Assembly (NCBI RefSeq): GCF_001949145.1
Contig: NW_019091412.1
Coordinates: forward strand, 124,001-188,000
DNA length: 64,000 bases
Source: Acanthaster planci
Taxonomy: Eukaryota; Echinodermata; Asteroidea; Valvatida; Acanthasteridae
Direction: 5' to 3'
Part shown: positions 25,657-38,200 of the stretch, one piece after another
Numbering within the stretch: position 1 is the first letter of the stretch
How the letters are laid out: every line of letters begins with the position of its first letter
Notes under the pieces: model-generated
Seen by the model: the letters and a program-made list of their open reading frames with translations, nothing else
Databases searched by the model: none
What the model was told of the DNA's origin: nothing
Translations under genes and position numbers: made by a program

Positions 25657-26602
25657 ATAAACACTTAACCTACATGTACATGTACATAGACATGTAGGTT
25701 ACACATGTGACTGTTTCCTCCACCGACTTGTAAAACTTTCTGAAGAACATGAATGTGACTTTTTATACCAGGGCCACATTTTTATCTCACTTTCAGCTTC
25801 CGAATGGTCCTCAAAAGTACAAACATTTGCTGTGATCTGTTGGCCATTTTGCATTGTGATGTCTCAACTTGACATGCACCTGTTTCACAGTAAAGCTGTG
25901 AACATGATTACACTCTCGATGCCACATCTTTGTATGAATTAAGCGACTTAAATTGATAGCAATAGTACAAGTACAACTCAAGACCTACGATGTGCTGAGT
26001 ATTGGAAATGGCTTCTTAGAAATTGCTATTGGTTGGACAGACTGGTTTCCGCAAGCAGCGGACAAATTCAATTTTACACGGTGCGACCTACAAGGATAAT
26101 GTTGCTGCTAAGCGGATCAACAGATATTAATTGAACTATTTTCTCTCAAGCCAGCGATTTTTCCCAAGAAACCTTCCGAAATACTATAAAAATACATAAT
26201 GTGCAGGAAACCTACATGTACATGTATGCCAATATTCTGTGAGCCAAATCGTGAAGTTACGACAAGGTCACATGGAAAGGGAGTCGGGACTCCAACTTCC
26301 ATAATCCTGCAAAATCCTCTGAAACCTCTAGGTTGTTTGTTGAAGGGTCAAGGTGGGTTTACCCTTTAGGGTTACAATGTCATGAATACCATTCTCCCGG
26401 CTAATAGCCAAGTTTCTACATGTACCAACTGTATGCACCCCACTGAGAGTACATTCAGGTACCATGTACGTGCCTTTACATGTACTGAGCATAAATCTAC
26501 CCTTTATAGGAAGTTCTCTTTCTTTTCATGATATCAAGTTCAATGGCAACATTCCAAAATAAGTTTTGCTAGGTACACGTACATGTAGCGGTCCACTACT
26601 TC

Positions 26603-27212
26603 CTGAACAGTAAGGCACTACTCCGCTGGCCTCACTGGAGCTATCTTTTTGATGGTTCCGTACGCTGTGGCATTTTGAAAGCTGCCCAGTAATAGTATCA
26701 GATAAAACATCCGTTTGTGCTTGCTTTTAAAAGCAACTCTCCCCCAAAGACTCTATAATAATAGCTGACCTATATGGAAATACCTTTCCCGAGTGTATTT
26801 TGTAGCGTATAACCTATAATATTATTGGCAAAAAATGAGGATTTTTCTACCATCCTCACCTCTCATCTGGATCGAGGATCGACTAATCACATATCGGCTC
26901 AACCATTTTGGAAGCGAGTGAGGGGCGGCAATATTTAAAAATACATCTTGAAAATATTTAAAATGTTGAGAAATATGTAATTCAGAGAGTGAAAATATTT
27001 GGCAAAGATACGGTTGTGACGTTGTGAGACTAGTAAAGTCTCTGTTTTCCATGTACATGTAATTTGGGGATTTATTATTCCAATTAAGCAAGTGCAAACG
27101 GATGTTTTATCTGGTACGATTGCTGGGTAGCTTTCAAAAGGTCATAGCGTACGGAACCATCAAAACCATGGCCCCCAGTAAGGCCTACGGAGTAGTGCCT
27201 TACTGTTCTGGA
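26603..27212. mobile_element. Foldback element with ~120-bp inverted arms
   Basis: Left arm 26603-26724 (GAACAGTAAGGCACTACTCC ... CAGATAAAACATCCGTTTG) reappears as its reverse complement at 27088-27212. Diverged positions are spread along both arms. The roughly 360-bp centre has no recognised coding sequence. Both outer edges run into ACATGTACA-type simple sequence, so insertion borders are unclear. It lies upstream of DOCK coding exon 1. Confidence 0.75.
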
Positions 27213-28589
27213 CGTACATGTACACATACATGTACCTGCTGCAGGCAATGTGAAGGACCAGACAGGTGTATAGATTTTTTAATTCAACCGGTTCTACGGC
27301 ACTATACAATCCAGTGCAAAAAGTTGACAGGCACAAATTCCCTTCATGTGATCCCAAATTTCCTGGCAGACAGACAGAAGTCTACATGTAGGTAAATGTG
27401 GCACGGAAAAAGTCATTGTTTAACAGCAACTGGTTTACAAATACATGTGCATGTACCGTTCCAAGTAATAAGACACCTAACTTGCTGCTGGGTAATACAG
27501 CACTTTGTAATAACACATGTGTACTTAGTCTTACGGGCCTATTTTCTAACAACCTTTGGGTGTTTCCAAGTCTCGTAACTTGGGAAAGAACATACTATTT
27601 CATATCACGACCTACATGTAACTGATGATCAGTCACTCAAATGTTACACAAAACTGAAGCTATGAAACTTTTTTGGGAGGGGGTTCGAAATCATTCCCCA
27701 TAGATTCTGTACACAATCAATGAATTTTGAAAACAAAATTGAAACTGAGAAATGTTCCCAGTTAAAACAACATTCCTCACAGAATATACAATGACAATGT
27801 TTAACAAAAGTGACTTGAAATTCACTGTGAAATGCTTTAGATTATGTTTAAAACCATATTCCTCATGGATTATGTGCACAATCAATGAAGTAGCATGCTG
27901 AGAATTACATATACAATTTGTATTTCTTTGACAAAATATTTTCAGGGACTGAAACGACTGATTAAGAATTATGACATTCTCAATAAAGATGGGAAAATTA
28001 ATCTCAAGTTCACGTGTGGACCTCTGTGTGGGCCCACATGTTGTTCAGAAATGTATGTGTATGTTTTTGCATGAAATAAAATTTTTCGTAACTGTGAACA
28101 TGGTGAATATTCAAACTTTGCCCAACGTTTGTAATTGTGTACATTCATCAAACTAAAAACTACACACCATTCTATAAATTTCTGGGTAAAATTAGACATC
28201 TGAAAATGAAAACATTTTCCACTTCCGCACACCGGCCCCCAAATACCAATCAGAACACAACCTAGCCGCACGCACAAACATGTCACTGTCAGACAGTGCC
28301 ACAACACGCAAAGCTAGTGATGCATGCCCACAAATATTCATTGTGAAAAACACTGACAAGAATTGACGAAGGCTGGGTCCGGTCGACAAAAATGTGACAG
28401 ACGATTTCACCGATTCTCCAGCGGAGAATCCCAAATCTACGAGTAAAATTCCACAGCATCTTCCAAAATACCACAGAAAATTTAGGATAAGTAAGAAAAT
28501 GTAGGGAAGATTTGAAATATTACCTAGTTATTCTTCTGTCAGTCGATCATCAACTTGCGCCGCTGCCATGACTCAATGTGCACAATGCA

Positions 28590-28683
28590 CTTAGTCTGGC
28601 TACCGACGTAACCATTGCCCCTAACGGGCTGCATAAAAATATATAAAACCCTGACAGATGTTGGAGCCGGTAGCCAGACTAAG
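28590..28683. repeat. 94-bp unit with perfect 16-bp terminal inverted repeats
   Basis: CTTAGTCTGGCTACCG at 28590-28605 and its exact complement at 28668-28683, with a 62-bp AT-rich spacer containing AAAAATATATAAAA. It lies between DOCK and TCERG1. It may be a small MITE or a cruciform-forming regulatory element. No target duplication is evident. Confidence 0.6.
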
Positions 28684-29336
28684 GGTCGTGCCCCTCGTAT
28701 TTTAACAAGTAGTTGACGAGCGTTTAGTCAAGCAAAGTTGGGAAGGGGTGGGAAAGGGGTAATTGTTCGAATTTACCTGTTTTCGTTGAACATTTTGAAA
28801 ATATCATGTAACGTCCTTTGAGCCACTACCTCAAGAAAAAACCTTTTACGCAAATGGTTTTTAATTTGCCATCTTGGGTTTGGTTGTTTTTCCTTCCTTA
28901 ATTTAGGCCTATCATGATTGGCGTGATTGGTGGAATGATTGCATAAAACCATGTGTAAATAGCTAGATCAGATTAAACTATGGAGTTAAAAAGCCGAAAA
29001 ATCATCGTTGGAAAGTTAGCCGTAAAGTAAATGCAGCAGTGATAATACAAGAACAATTGAAAAAGAAATTAAACCTTAAAATTCTTTTACATATGGAATT
29101 ACTAATCAATTGACAATGCTTAATTAATTAGGCCCCTGTATAAACAGTCGTCGAGCCCTCGGCCCATCCGCCCGAGTCACAAACTTCCTCCCATGAGGTT
29201 TTACAAGCGAACTGCATTATTTGCATAGGCTTTTTTCAATCAATCTTTGGGATTAAGGTTGGAGTGGTGCAAATTCGCCGGTTCCATACCGCTATGAGAA
29301 TGCCGGATACCAGCGCTGCACAAGCGAGAGATCAAC

Positions 29337-32300
29337 ATGGCGGACAGCGAAGCTATCGAAAATGAAAACCTTGCGGAAAACGAGTCAAACCTTTCATCGA
29401 ATCAGCATCAGCCTGCGATGAACAATGAAGGGGCAAACAGGGAAATATCTCAAGAAAGTAACAGGCAAAGGTATAAATGGGTTTACTACTTACTTGCATG
29501 GGAAGGCTAGAAACTTGTATTGCGCGCGTCTCGGGCTTAGGCGCAGAGATCGTATGGCGCCGCGAAGCGGCGCTATATGATTGGTCCTGTGTTCTGAAAT
29601 TCGTATACGTGTATTTCCGACACAAGATGTCTTCTGCCGGGACACCCTTCTGCATACATGTACATACATAGGTACGTGTATGACGTTAAATTAAAGACGA
29701 ACTCCAGCTGTTTTAAAAGTGTTGAAATTGTGTTGAATTTGTGATCATGGTGATAAATCATTATTCATTACGAAATCATGTTTGTATTGCGACTGTGTTT
29801 TTTGTAATTTTGCCAAAACCTTTGAACGCTGTCTTTGAGTTTTATGAAAAATTTCCACAATCTGACCACAGGTGGCTCTGTCATGTCTGTAGAGAAACAA
29901 AATTTGTATGATGTCATTCTGGAGAATACATTGAAACTGGTTCCTAGGCTAAGTGGTATCCATGGCACGACTGGTTTCACAACAAAGGTACATGTATATA
30001 CAATGTTCATGAACATGGAGCATTCTTCAAGTTTGTGCTGTTGTCCGCGGCTACGCGTGCTATGCGTGCCTAAAGCATACGCAATGCAGTATTTCCTCTC
30101 CACCGTAATACATCACAGACATCAATATTCATTAGATGCTAATGAGTCGTGACATGCCCATTTTTACAGTACTGGACTGGCAGGAAAAATGGGTACAAAA
30201 ACTGTGTTTTTTTCACACAGAAACTTGTATTGCAAGGGAGATATATATGTGCCTTTTATATTAGACTTAGTTCTTCTGAATAAGATTCAATATGAGAAAG
30301 TTTAGCATCGTTGACGTTGGTCTTTAAGGCTCTAGAAAGTTTTAATAGAGGTCATTGTCCTACATCATGTCCATCATTGGCCATGATCAGGGTTACATAG
30401 TTGGTCATGTAATAACATTAACAAGAGTTTGCAGCTGGAAAGTTGAAGTTTAATATGTTGAGTCGCCATTGAAGCGTGAACATGATGAACAGATGAATCC
30501 AATCATTTGATTTTGATCATGATTTTTTTTTTCTCTGCAAGCCTGGCAAACGAACTTCCAGAAGTGTACTGTAACTCAGGTTATACGAACATAGACAAAT
30601 ATGTACAACAGACAACAATGGTATGGCTCACCATAGGAATGTTTCAGCTTTTCAACTGTAAGGACTTACAGTGTTAAGACAGGTTAACTAATTACAACGT
30701 GGCACCTTTTTTCCCCCTCTTGACCTCAAATGAAGGCCATGCTGCAATTTGTCAAATTGTGCCTCTATGCCAGTGACCAATCATAGCACAGCTTATATTT
30801 GAGGGTGAGAGGGACATAAAAAGAAAAGTATAGGAACTGCATCGTAATTGGTCAAACTGTCATACTGCCTACATTAAACCTATAAAAATGGCCTTCCAAC
30901 TAAGTAAGAACTGCTCTCTGTCTTTGGTGGTATTCGAAGGCAGATTCTCGTTAGTGTCACCATTACAATTAGATACAAGGCAAATCAATATTTCCAGTTG
31001 ACATCTATCAAGAAAAATCTATGAATTCTTCATTAAATTCATAATCGTGATGACAAAAGGTTCATTCATTCCAATTCCATGTTGAACAGGTTTCCAGGAC
31101 CTGGTCCAAGATTTCGCAGCTTCCCTCCCCGGTTTCAAGGTCCCCCAGGACAGCACATGCGAGGTGGACCCAACAACATGCCCCAGCGTCCATTCTTTGG
31201 CAGGCCTCCGCCGGACAGGATGTTCCGGCCGGACCGCCCGCCACCATTTGATCAGAGCATGCCCAGGGGTCCCCCACCCCAGGGCCCCATGGGTATGCCT
31301 CCATTCATGAATGTGAGTAAAAAAGAAAGCCCTCCACATTGAATATACTTTGCCCATCAACCCAGAGCACGTTTTGATCATCTTCTTTGCTTTGCTTCTG
31401 AGTTTGAACCTTCTGAATCCAACAAAACCAATTTTTTGCCGTGACCAAACAATCCAAATGTACATGTAATTTCCAAAGGAGCTCTAGACATAGGAGCTCT
31501 GTTTCATATGTTATTGTTCTTTCATTAAATGTGGCACATTGTTGTAGTGTTTATTCAGCTTTGAAATAAACAACACTTTTGAAACTAACCATGTTGCTTC
31601 CAATGATTACTGCGACAATTTTTCTTAAGTTTCAACGTGTCTCCTTTGCCTTTGGTACAGAGGCCCCCACTATTACCGCCCCCGTTTGGCATGCCTCCGC
31701 CCCTGATGGCTAACCTCCAACAGCCGCAAGCAGCATCAGCAGGTAACCAGCCGGCCACGCCTGCGGCAGCAGCTAGTCCCGCCGCCGTGGCTGCCTTGGA
31801 TCCCAACCAGGACTTCTGGGTGGAGCATACCACGCCCGAAGGCAAGGTGGGTAGATCTACCAATTTCCACCTGGGTACGACGAGTTGATGAACAACCATG
31901 GAATAAGACGGTGGACAGTTGGTGGGTTCAGCTGTGAGTCGTAGGGAGTATTCTCTAATACTTGGCCTTTCCTTCCTTGTTTAGACATACTACTATCATG
32001 CCAAGAAGCGAGAGTCCGTCTGGACCAAGCCGGAGAATGTGAAGATCGTCAAGCAGACCGACCTGCAGGCGCTAGCGGCTGCCGCCGGGATAGCGACGAC
32101 CACTGCCACATCAGCAGCCGCCACAGTGTCAAGCACGGCGGGTGTGACTGCTGTGACCAGTAGCACTGCTGGGACGGTGCCGGCTCTTGCTGGTGCATCA
32201 GCAAACTCCGGGAATCCAGCAGCAGCAGTAGCTGCAGCAGCCGTAGCCGTAGCCACAGCGGCAAAGACGGCAGGAGTGACAGTGACTCCTGTGGCAGATG

Positions 32301-35209
32301 CCCCACAAGGTATGTTCAAGGTTTAAATTTCACAAAAATATACTGGTTCATCGGGCTGAAAATCCACTTTCTTGAAATATTTCTGTATTTTTTTTAAGTT
32401 CAGTAGTGCAGAGACTGTTCAAAATCAGTTTTTTTTTAAATTAAATTTTTCTCTCAAAGAAGGTGGAGAAGAAACTTTTAACTTTCTGTCTATTTCTTTA
32501 TCTTTAGAACTAAACATTAAGTTTGTTTGAAGTGATACAGAACAGGTACAATGATTTCTTGTTGATATGTTTTGTCTCAGTATCCGTGAAATAATGGGCT
32601 GCTCAAGTATGGAGGAAAGTAATCGTAAAGTGATCAGCAAAAGCCACTTAAAACCAAATTTTGCATGACATTTTTTCTGAAATCAAGATTTCAGTTGGAA
32701 AAATTAGATTTGAATGAGATTTTTTTCAGGAAAGCTTATACTCGTGCAGGCTTTCAAACTTCTGCACGGAGCCACCAGCATTCAACTGTTAGTTGAAACA
32801 TCATCTCAGAAACAACAAATGATGCAGAGTTGAATTGTTAATTTTTGAATTTTTCTGATCTGGACAGCTTCCCCAGTTCAGGCTTCCCCAGCCTCTACCG
32901 CCCAAGCCACACCCAGTGCCACCACCCCAACCCCAGTCACTGTGGCTAACATCGCTGCTTCACCAACAACGGCTAAACCACAGCCGCAGCAGGCAGTGCT
33001 TCCGCCGCAGCAGCAGCAGCAGCAACCACCTCCCTTGATGCCCTTCCCTGGGATGGTCCCCCCCATCGTACCCGGCCAGGGTCCCGGGATGCCTGCTGCC
33101 GGGCCCGGTCCAGCCGGCATGCCGCCTCCACCGTTCCACCTCTTCCCTGCCCACATGGGGGGCATGAGGGTGCCCGGTGCCCTGCCTGGAATGCCTCCGC
33201 TTGTGCCTTTGCCAGGTACTGGTCAGAATGGCTTCATTTCCTAAGTTTGGTTTAGATGAGCCCAACCCTCCTTGAACCTTCCAAATCTGTGAGATGGTTT
33301 TGGGAGGATATTGTTGGATTGAAAACAGGAAAGCCTAGTCTCTGGTTCATAACATAAGGCATGATGCCGTGGAAAGAAAAAGTTCAAAGAATGTACTATT
33401 TGGCTTCTGCTTTAGTTGAATATTTTGTTGGGTTTGGGAGGGTTTCCAACAAATTCCAAGGGATTAAAGATAAATGAATCTTTTAATATAAACTCTTCAT
33501 TTCCAATATGCTTGTATTCTGTGGACCCATAAGATTTTCACAGTGAATGAAATCTTACTCCCTGCAGGTATTCCAGGTGGTTTCCCTCCACGTGGCAATC
33601 CGATGTTCCGACCCCCCTTCGCCCAGCCCCCAGTTGGAGGCCCTCCGGCTGCTGCCGCAGCCCCTAAAAGCATCTGGGCGGAGTACAAGACGGCGGACGG
33701 CCGGCCCTACTACTACAACACCCGGACCATGGAGTCGACATGGGAGAAACCCAAGGAGCTGCAGGACCAAGAGGAGGCCAAGAAGGAACCGGGTGAGACG
33801 CTCGTGTCCGGTTTGCGGGAGATTGCTGGAAATGGTCCTCAAGACAAAGCCAAAATTCGGATGCGTAATTCTTCAAGATTTTTCAAGATCATCAGGGTTT
33901 TTGCTACTTTTTTTATGCTCTATGCAAAAGTAGTACAAGGTTCAGGCATGCAACTTTTCCTCGGATCAGCTGATTTCCTTGTTTTTCACTTCACACTTAT
34001 GCCACTGAAAAATAAAAAACACCGTACGTAGTCTTCTCAAGATCGGAATTTCCTCGTCCAAGTTCAAGTTCATGCTTGAAGATTGAAATACGTGTATTAT
34101 CGGAGTTATTCGAGAGAGAACACATGCTCTGAAATCTGTTTCAAGCTTTGAAAACACATTTCATTGTTACAACTCCTCTGTTGGATGTTGCTTGCGTTTC
34201 TTTTCATCACCCAATCCCAACCCTGAAAGCGGCAAGTGCAAAAGTGTATAAAGTTGCACCCATTTACTGTTAAAGTGAAGTAACACAGTGGCCCGGTGCT
34301 GTACCGAATTGGTCCCGTTCATTTCGTGCTTGTCTTCAAAACTATTCCGTTCCACAGCCCAAGAGAAGGACGCAGCCAGAGCAGCAGGAGACAAGGAAGA
34401 GGCCGAAGACCAGGAAGAGAAAAAGGAAGACGAGACCAAGATGGAGACGGAGGACGCGAAAGAAGAGACCAAGGAGGCAGAGACTAAGGTGTGTCATGTG
34501 CCCCGCCCCCAGGTGCCCTTCCCGCCATTATCTTCACCGTCACTGCTCTGACCATCACGACCGGTTATGACTTTGCCTATCTTTGACTCAAGCTATAACG
34601 CCCCAACCAGTTGTGCCTGGTTCCTTCACATTTCATTCCATTTTGATACAGGCAATTAATCACCAGTGATGCTTTTCTCAACCCTCACAGCAGGAGAAGA
34701 CGGTCGTCGAAGAGAAGAAAACAGACGAGGAACCAGTGGACAAGTCCAAACCCATCGCCACTAAGCCCATCCCTGGGACACCCTGGTAAGCTCTTCAGAG
34801 ATTTTTGTCGTGGGGAGGCTCCTCGGTCAGCTCAAAGTTCAAGCACTCTCCCCATCTTTGAAACCTGCCAATTTCCCAAATGTGAACAAGGTCCCTGTCT
34901 GATCTGCATAACATTGATCATGCACACTGCCGGAGACAAGGTTTTCATTTTATGTGACCAAGAAAACCAACGAATATTCAACAATGGATGCGGCATTGGA
35001 ATATTTCCTGAAACATAGCTGGACACGTTTCTCTTGTCTGCACAGGTGCCTGGTTTGGACTGGCGACAGCAAGGTGTTCTTCTTCAACCCCTCTACCAGG
35101 ATGTCGCTATGGGAACGACCTGACGACCTGTACAACCGCGCCGACGTGGACAGGATGATCCTGGAGCCCCCGCCGGGAAAGGAGAAGGAGAAACAAGAGG
35201 AGAATGCAG
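29337..35209 (+). other. TCERG1: TCERG1 exons 1-9: proline-rich region and three WW domains
   Basis: Exons 29337-29470, 31090-31312, 31661-31846, 31985-32309, 32868-33215, 33568-33792, 34358-34488, 34691-34785, 35046-35209, with matching phases. WW1 spans the exon 3/4 junction ([13 protein letters not shown] then [19 protein letters not shown], residues about 169-200). WW2 lies in exon 6 ([27 protein letters not shown], about 440-470). WW3 spans exons 8/9 ([29 protein letters not shown], about 553-584). Each keeps its two Trp or Trp/Pro signature. Between WW1 and WW2 is an Ala/Thr/Val-rich linker ([26 protein letters not shown]) where human TCERG1 has a Gln-Ala repeat. Confidence 0.95.
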
Positions 35210-38200
35210 GTATAAACTGACCTCCGTTGGTCTGACTTGGGGAGATTAGGTTCTGCCACTTTTCTGCCGCTGCCGGGAATGGAACAGCTTCTAGATTTTA
35301 TCAAATTGAACCAAGTTTTAATGCAGAGGCCTTGTTCTAAAGAGTGTAATTTTGCATGTTTTGAAAGTTCTACTTGGACCATTTTTCCAAATGTGGACTT
35401 TGTCTCTATCTTCGGTTCCACATTGTTTGCTCCTTTCGTCAGTCTTTCATTTTTTCAGTGGAGTATTCTGATAGATGGGCTGCAGCTGAATCTGTTGTGT
35501 GTGGCTAGGTCTGTGCCTTTACTCCGTTGGAAATATATCAGGAGACACTGAACATAGACGTAGCCATAGCTCTGGGAGCCAATTATGGAAGCAGCTGCCG
35601 AGGAGCATTTGATCTCGCAAGACATGCCCTTTCTGGTCTTATCCCACAGCCAAGAAGCGAGCGGAGGACTCTGTGTCGGAGGACCAGCAGCCCAAGGCCA
35701 AGAAGAAGAAGAAGGCGTCCACCTCTGAGTCATCCCCCGAGCCGGCGGACCCTCTCAAGGAGGCTGCCCTGGAGGCGGAGATCAAGGCAGCCCGGGAGAG
35801 GGCCATCACCCCGCTGGAGATCCGCATGAAACAGTTCATGGACATGCTGCTGGAAAAGGGGGTAGGTTAACGGTCCTTCCCAATTCCTATTGCCAGATTT
35901 CTCAGATGTGATCAGTAACAACCTTTTGCTCGGAGCACATTGGTTAAGAGAAAAGTCAGTTGAGGACCCCCTGGGAGGAAGGCAGCTTGGTATTTTGGCC
36001 AGTGATCAAGTGATCCGGGAAACGTGCTTTCAACAGTTGTGCTGAATGCTCACTGAATGGCTTTTGGTCGTTGTACCTTTTCTTCACATGCGATTGAATG
36101 GGAGTTGTGAACTCTGTGGCTTTTAATTGTTTTAAATCTTCTGACAATTTGCAAGGCTAAAACTGGTCACTGTTTCTCCAGAAATTTAGGGATTTTGAGG
36201 AATATTAAAGTAAACCATCCCACTTTTTCCGCGAGCCGTAGTGAAATAAAAGCATATTGATGTTAGTATTTGTCCAAGAAGTTTTCTGGACAGCAGGTGC
36301 TTGTGCATATTTTAAGAATGTTTTTACATCATTGTTTTCATGTTCTGATGGCATTTTTAAGTGATGAGATAGCGCTCTCATTGATCGTGTCTTCACGCAG
36401 GTGTCGGCCTTCTCGACTTGGGAGAAAGAGCTACACAAGATCGTCTTCGATCACCGCTATCTCCTCCTGAGCCCCAAGGAGCGCAAGCAGGTATTCGAGA
36501 ACTTTGTCAAGAACCGGGCGGAAGAAGAGCGCAAGGAGAGGGCCACCAAGATCAAGCAGAGCAAAGAGGACTTCAAGGCCCTCTTGTCAGATGCTAAGCT
36601 CGGACCCAAGTGAGTGCAGCTAGGCGATTCAGTTCTTTTAAATATCCCGGTTTGCAGTTTCTTTATTTTGTCCTAGCCACTTTCTGGCCCGCAATTGGGT
36701 GCAGTCGTTGACCAGATTTTCTTCGACTCAAGTCGACTGATGTCACTAGAAGTTTGCCAAAATGCTAAACCCAGATCTAAGTCAGATTAACGAGGCAATT
36801 TGTGGAGTTTCCAGCTCAGTGTGTTCTTTCTTCAGTGTGCTTATCCCGTCGCAAACATCACTTCAAAACTTGTTCAAATTTTCTTAGATGTGGGCATCTT
36901 ACATCAAGAAGAGTTTGCCAAGGAGACTCACATTTCGCCTGTCAGAAGTTTGGATTTGCCTCCACAAATCTAACTTTCATGTCACCCCTCCACACCCGTT
37001 TCTTAAACCAGGACTTCCTTCAGCGAGTTTGGCCAGAAGTACGGTAAGGATGCCCGATTCAAGGGCATAGACAAGATGCGTGAGCGGGAGAGCTTATTCA
37101 ACGAGTACATTGTCCAGCTCCGCAAACAGGCCAAGGAGGAGAGCTCTCACAAGGCCGAGAAGGTAAGCGTTCCCTTGTCCGTTGTCTGGAGCCTGTATGT
37201 CATGTGTGGTGTTCAGCATGCTTGGGCAGCAGAGAGCCAGTTTATAATCAGTTGTGCCATGGGCGCTCAAAAAGGTTGTGATTTGACCACATGGGAAAAA
37301 CAGAAGCACAATGCCATTGTTATGTTAGATTTTACAAACTTGATGTGGTCGATGGCTTGTCATTGACATTTTCATAAAGTGTTTGAAAACAAGGCCTTTG
37401 TATTAATTATGAAATTGAAATGAGGAAGTCAAATATGTATCAAAGTACCAGAAAAACTTGAAGAGCTTCAGAAAGATATCCTTATGTCTGTTTTGTTTTG
37501 ACTCTGCTGATTTAGCTGAGCTTTAGCAGGGCATGTTGCATGTAAGTGGGAAATGATAATTCAACCAAACTGTGATTAAACACTGAGATGCAACCATCGG
37601 CCAACAGAATATAAATTGGCTTATGAGCTAGTGTGGGCCAAACATTCATGCAATCAATTTGAAGCTCTCCCCCACCCCTAATCAATTTAGAGGAATATAT
37701 AAGACATTTTGTTCTGGAATTGAGGAGTCAAACAAGTGGCCCAGCCGCACTTACACTGCTGAGTTTGTCAACTGATGGCCTTGAGCAAGTAACCACTTCA
37801 TCAAGAAGGAGCCCTCATGCCTGACTGGACCTTGTTGAGTTGTTTTAATCGACGACTTGAGTCTGCAAGCGGTTCACTTGAAATGATGTATGTTTGGCCC
37901 ATATGGTTTGCTGCTCATCAAACTGTCATTTGTCTTGAGGGTACTGAAATGGTTTTGAAGTAATAACGGATTCATAAATGGCCGATTTAAAAGTGTTTCC
38001 ACCATAAGTGATTCTTACATTTCAGATACTTTTTGCTCACAACGCCTGAATCCAGTCTTAGAGGTTCGAATTTTACATTGGTTGAAAAAAAGCTTAACAT
38101 ATTCCATTTGCTTAGCTTGAAAAGACTGGCTGTATTTGCCCAAGAGTTATTTCTCACCCTAGAAATGTGGAACAACGAAAGCCCTGGCGGAAAGTAGATT

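Larger units (their letters stand above)
23867..29336. promoter_or_regulatory. Upstream region shared by DOCK (minus) and TCERG1 (plus)
   Basis: 5.5 kb between the two start codons. It should hold the 5' untranslated exons of both genes. A plausible minus-strand acceptor (CCCCACAG at about 23917) lies just before the DOCK start, suggesting an upstream non-coding exon. I could not place either transcription start. Otherwise I see only mobile elements (25440, 26603, 28590), ACATGTA-rich simple sequence and short spurious frames. Confidence 0.5.

Noticed and set aside
27698-27890. Two similar phrases (CACAATCAATGAA) about 165 bases apart
   Set aside because: The match is short and imperfect and could be chance in AT-rich DNA.
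28528-28569. Minus-strand MAAAQVDDRLTEE open frame followed by an AG|GTAATA donor
   Set aside because: It ends in a stop before the donor and cannot join DOCK exon 2. It may be a short upstream frame in a DOCK 5' exon, but nothing proves that it is transcribed.
37476-37484. ATATCCTTA, a U12-donor-like word in TCERG1 intron 12
   Set aside because: It is inside an intron with ordinary GTAAGC and CTCGCAG borders, with no paired branch site or acceptor nearby.
38063-38070. GGTTCGAA resembling a tRNA B box
   Set aside because: No A box at the right distance and no cloverleaf can be drawn.
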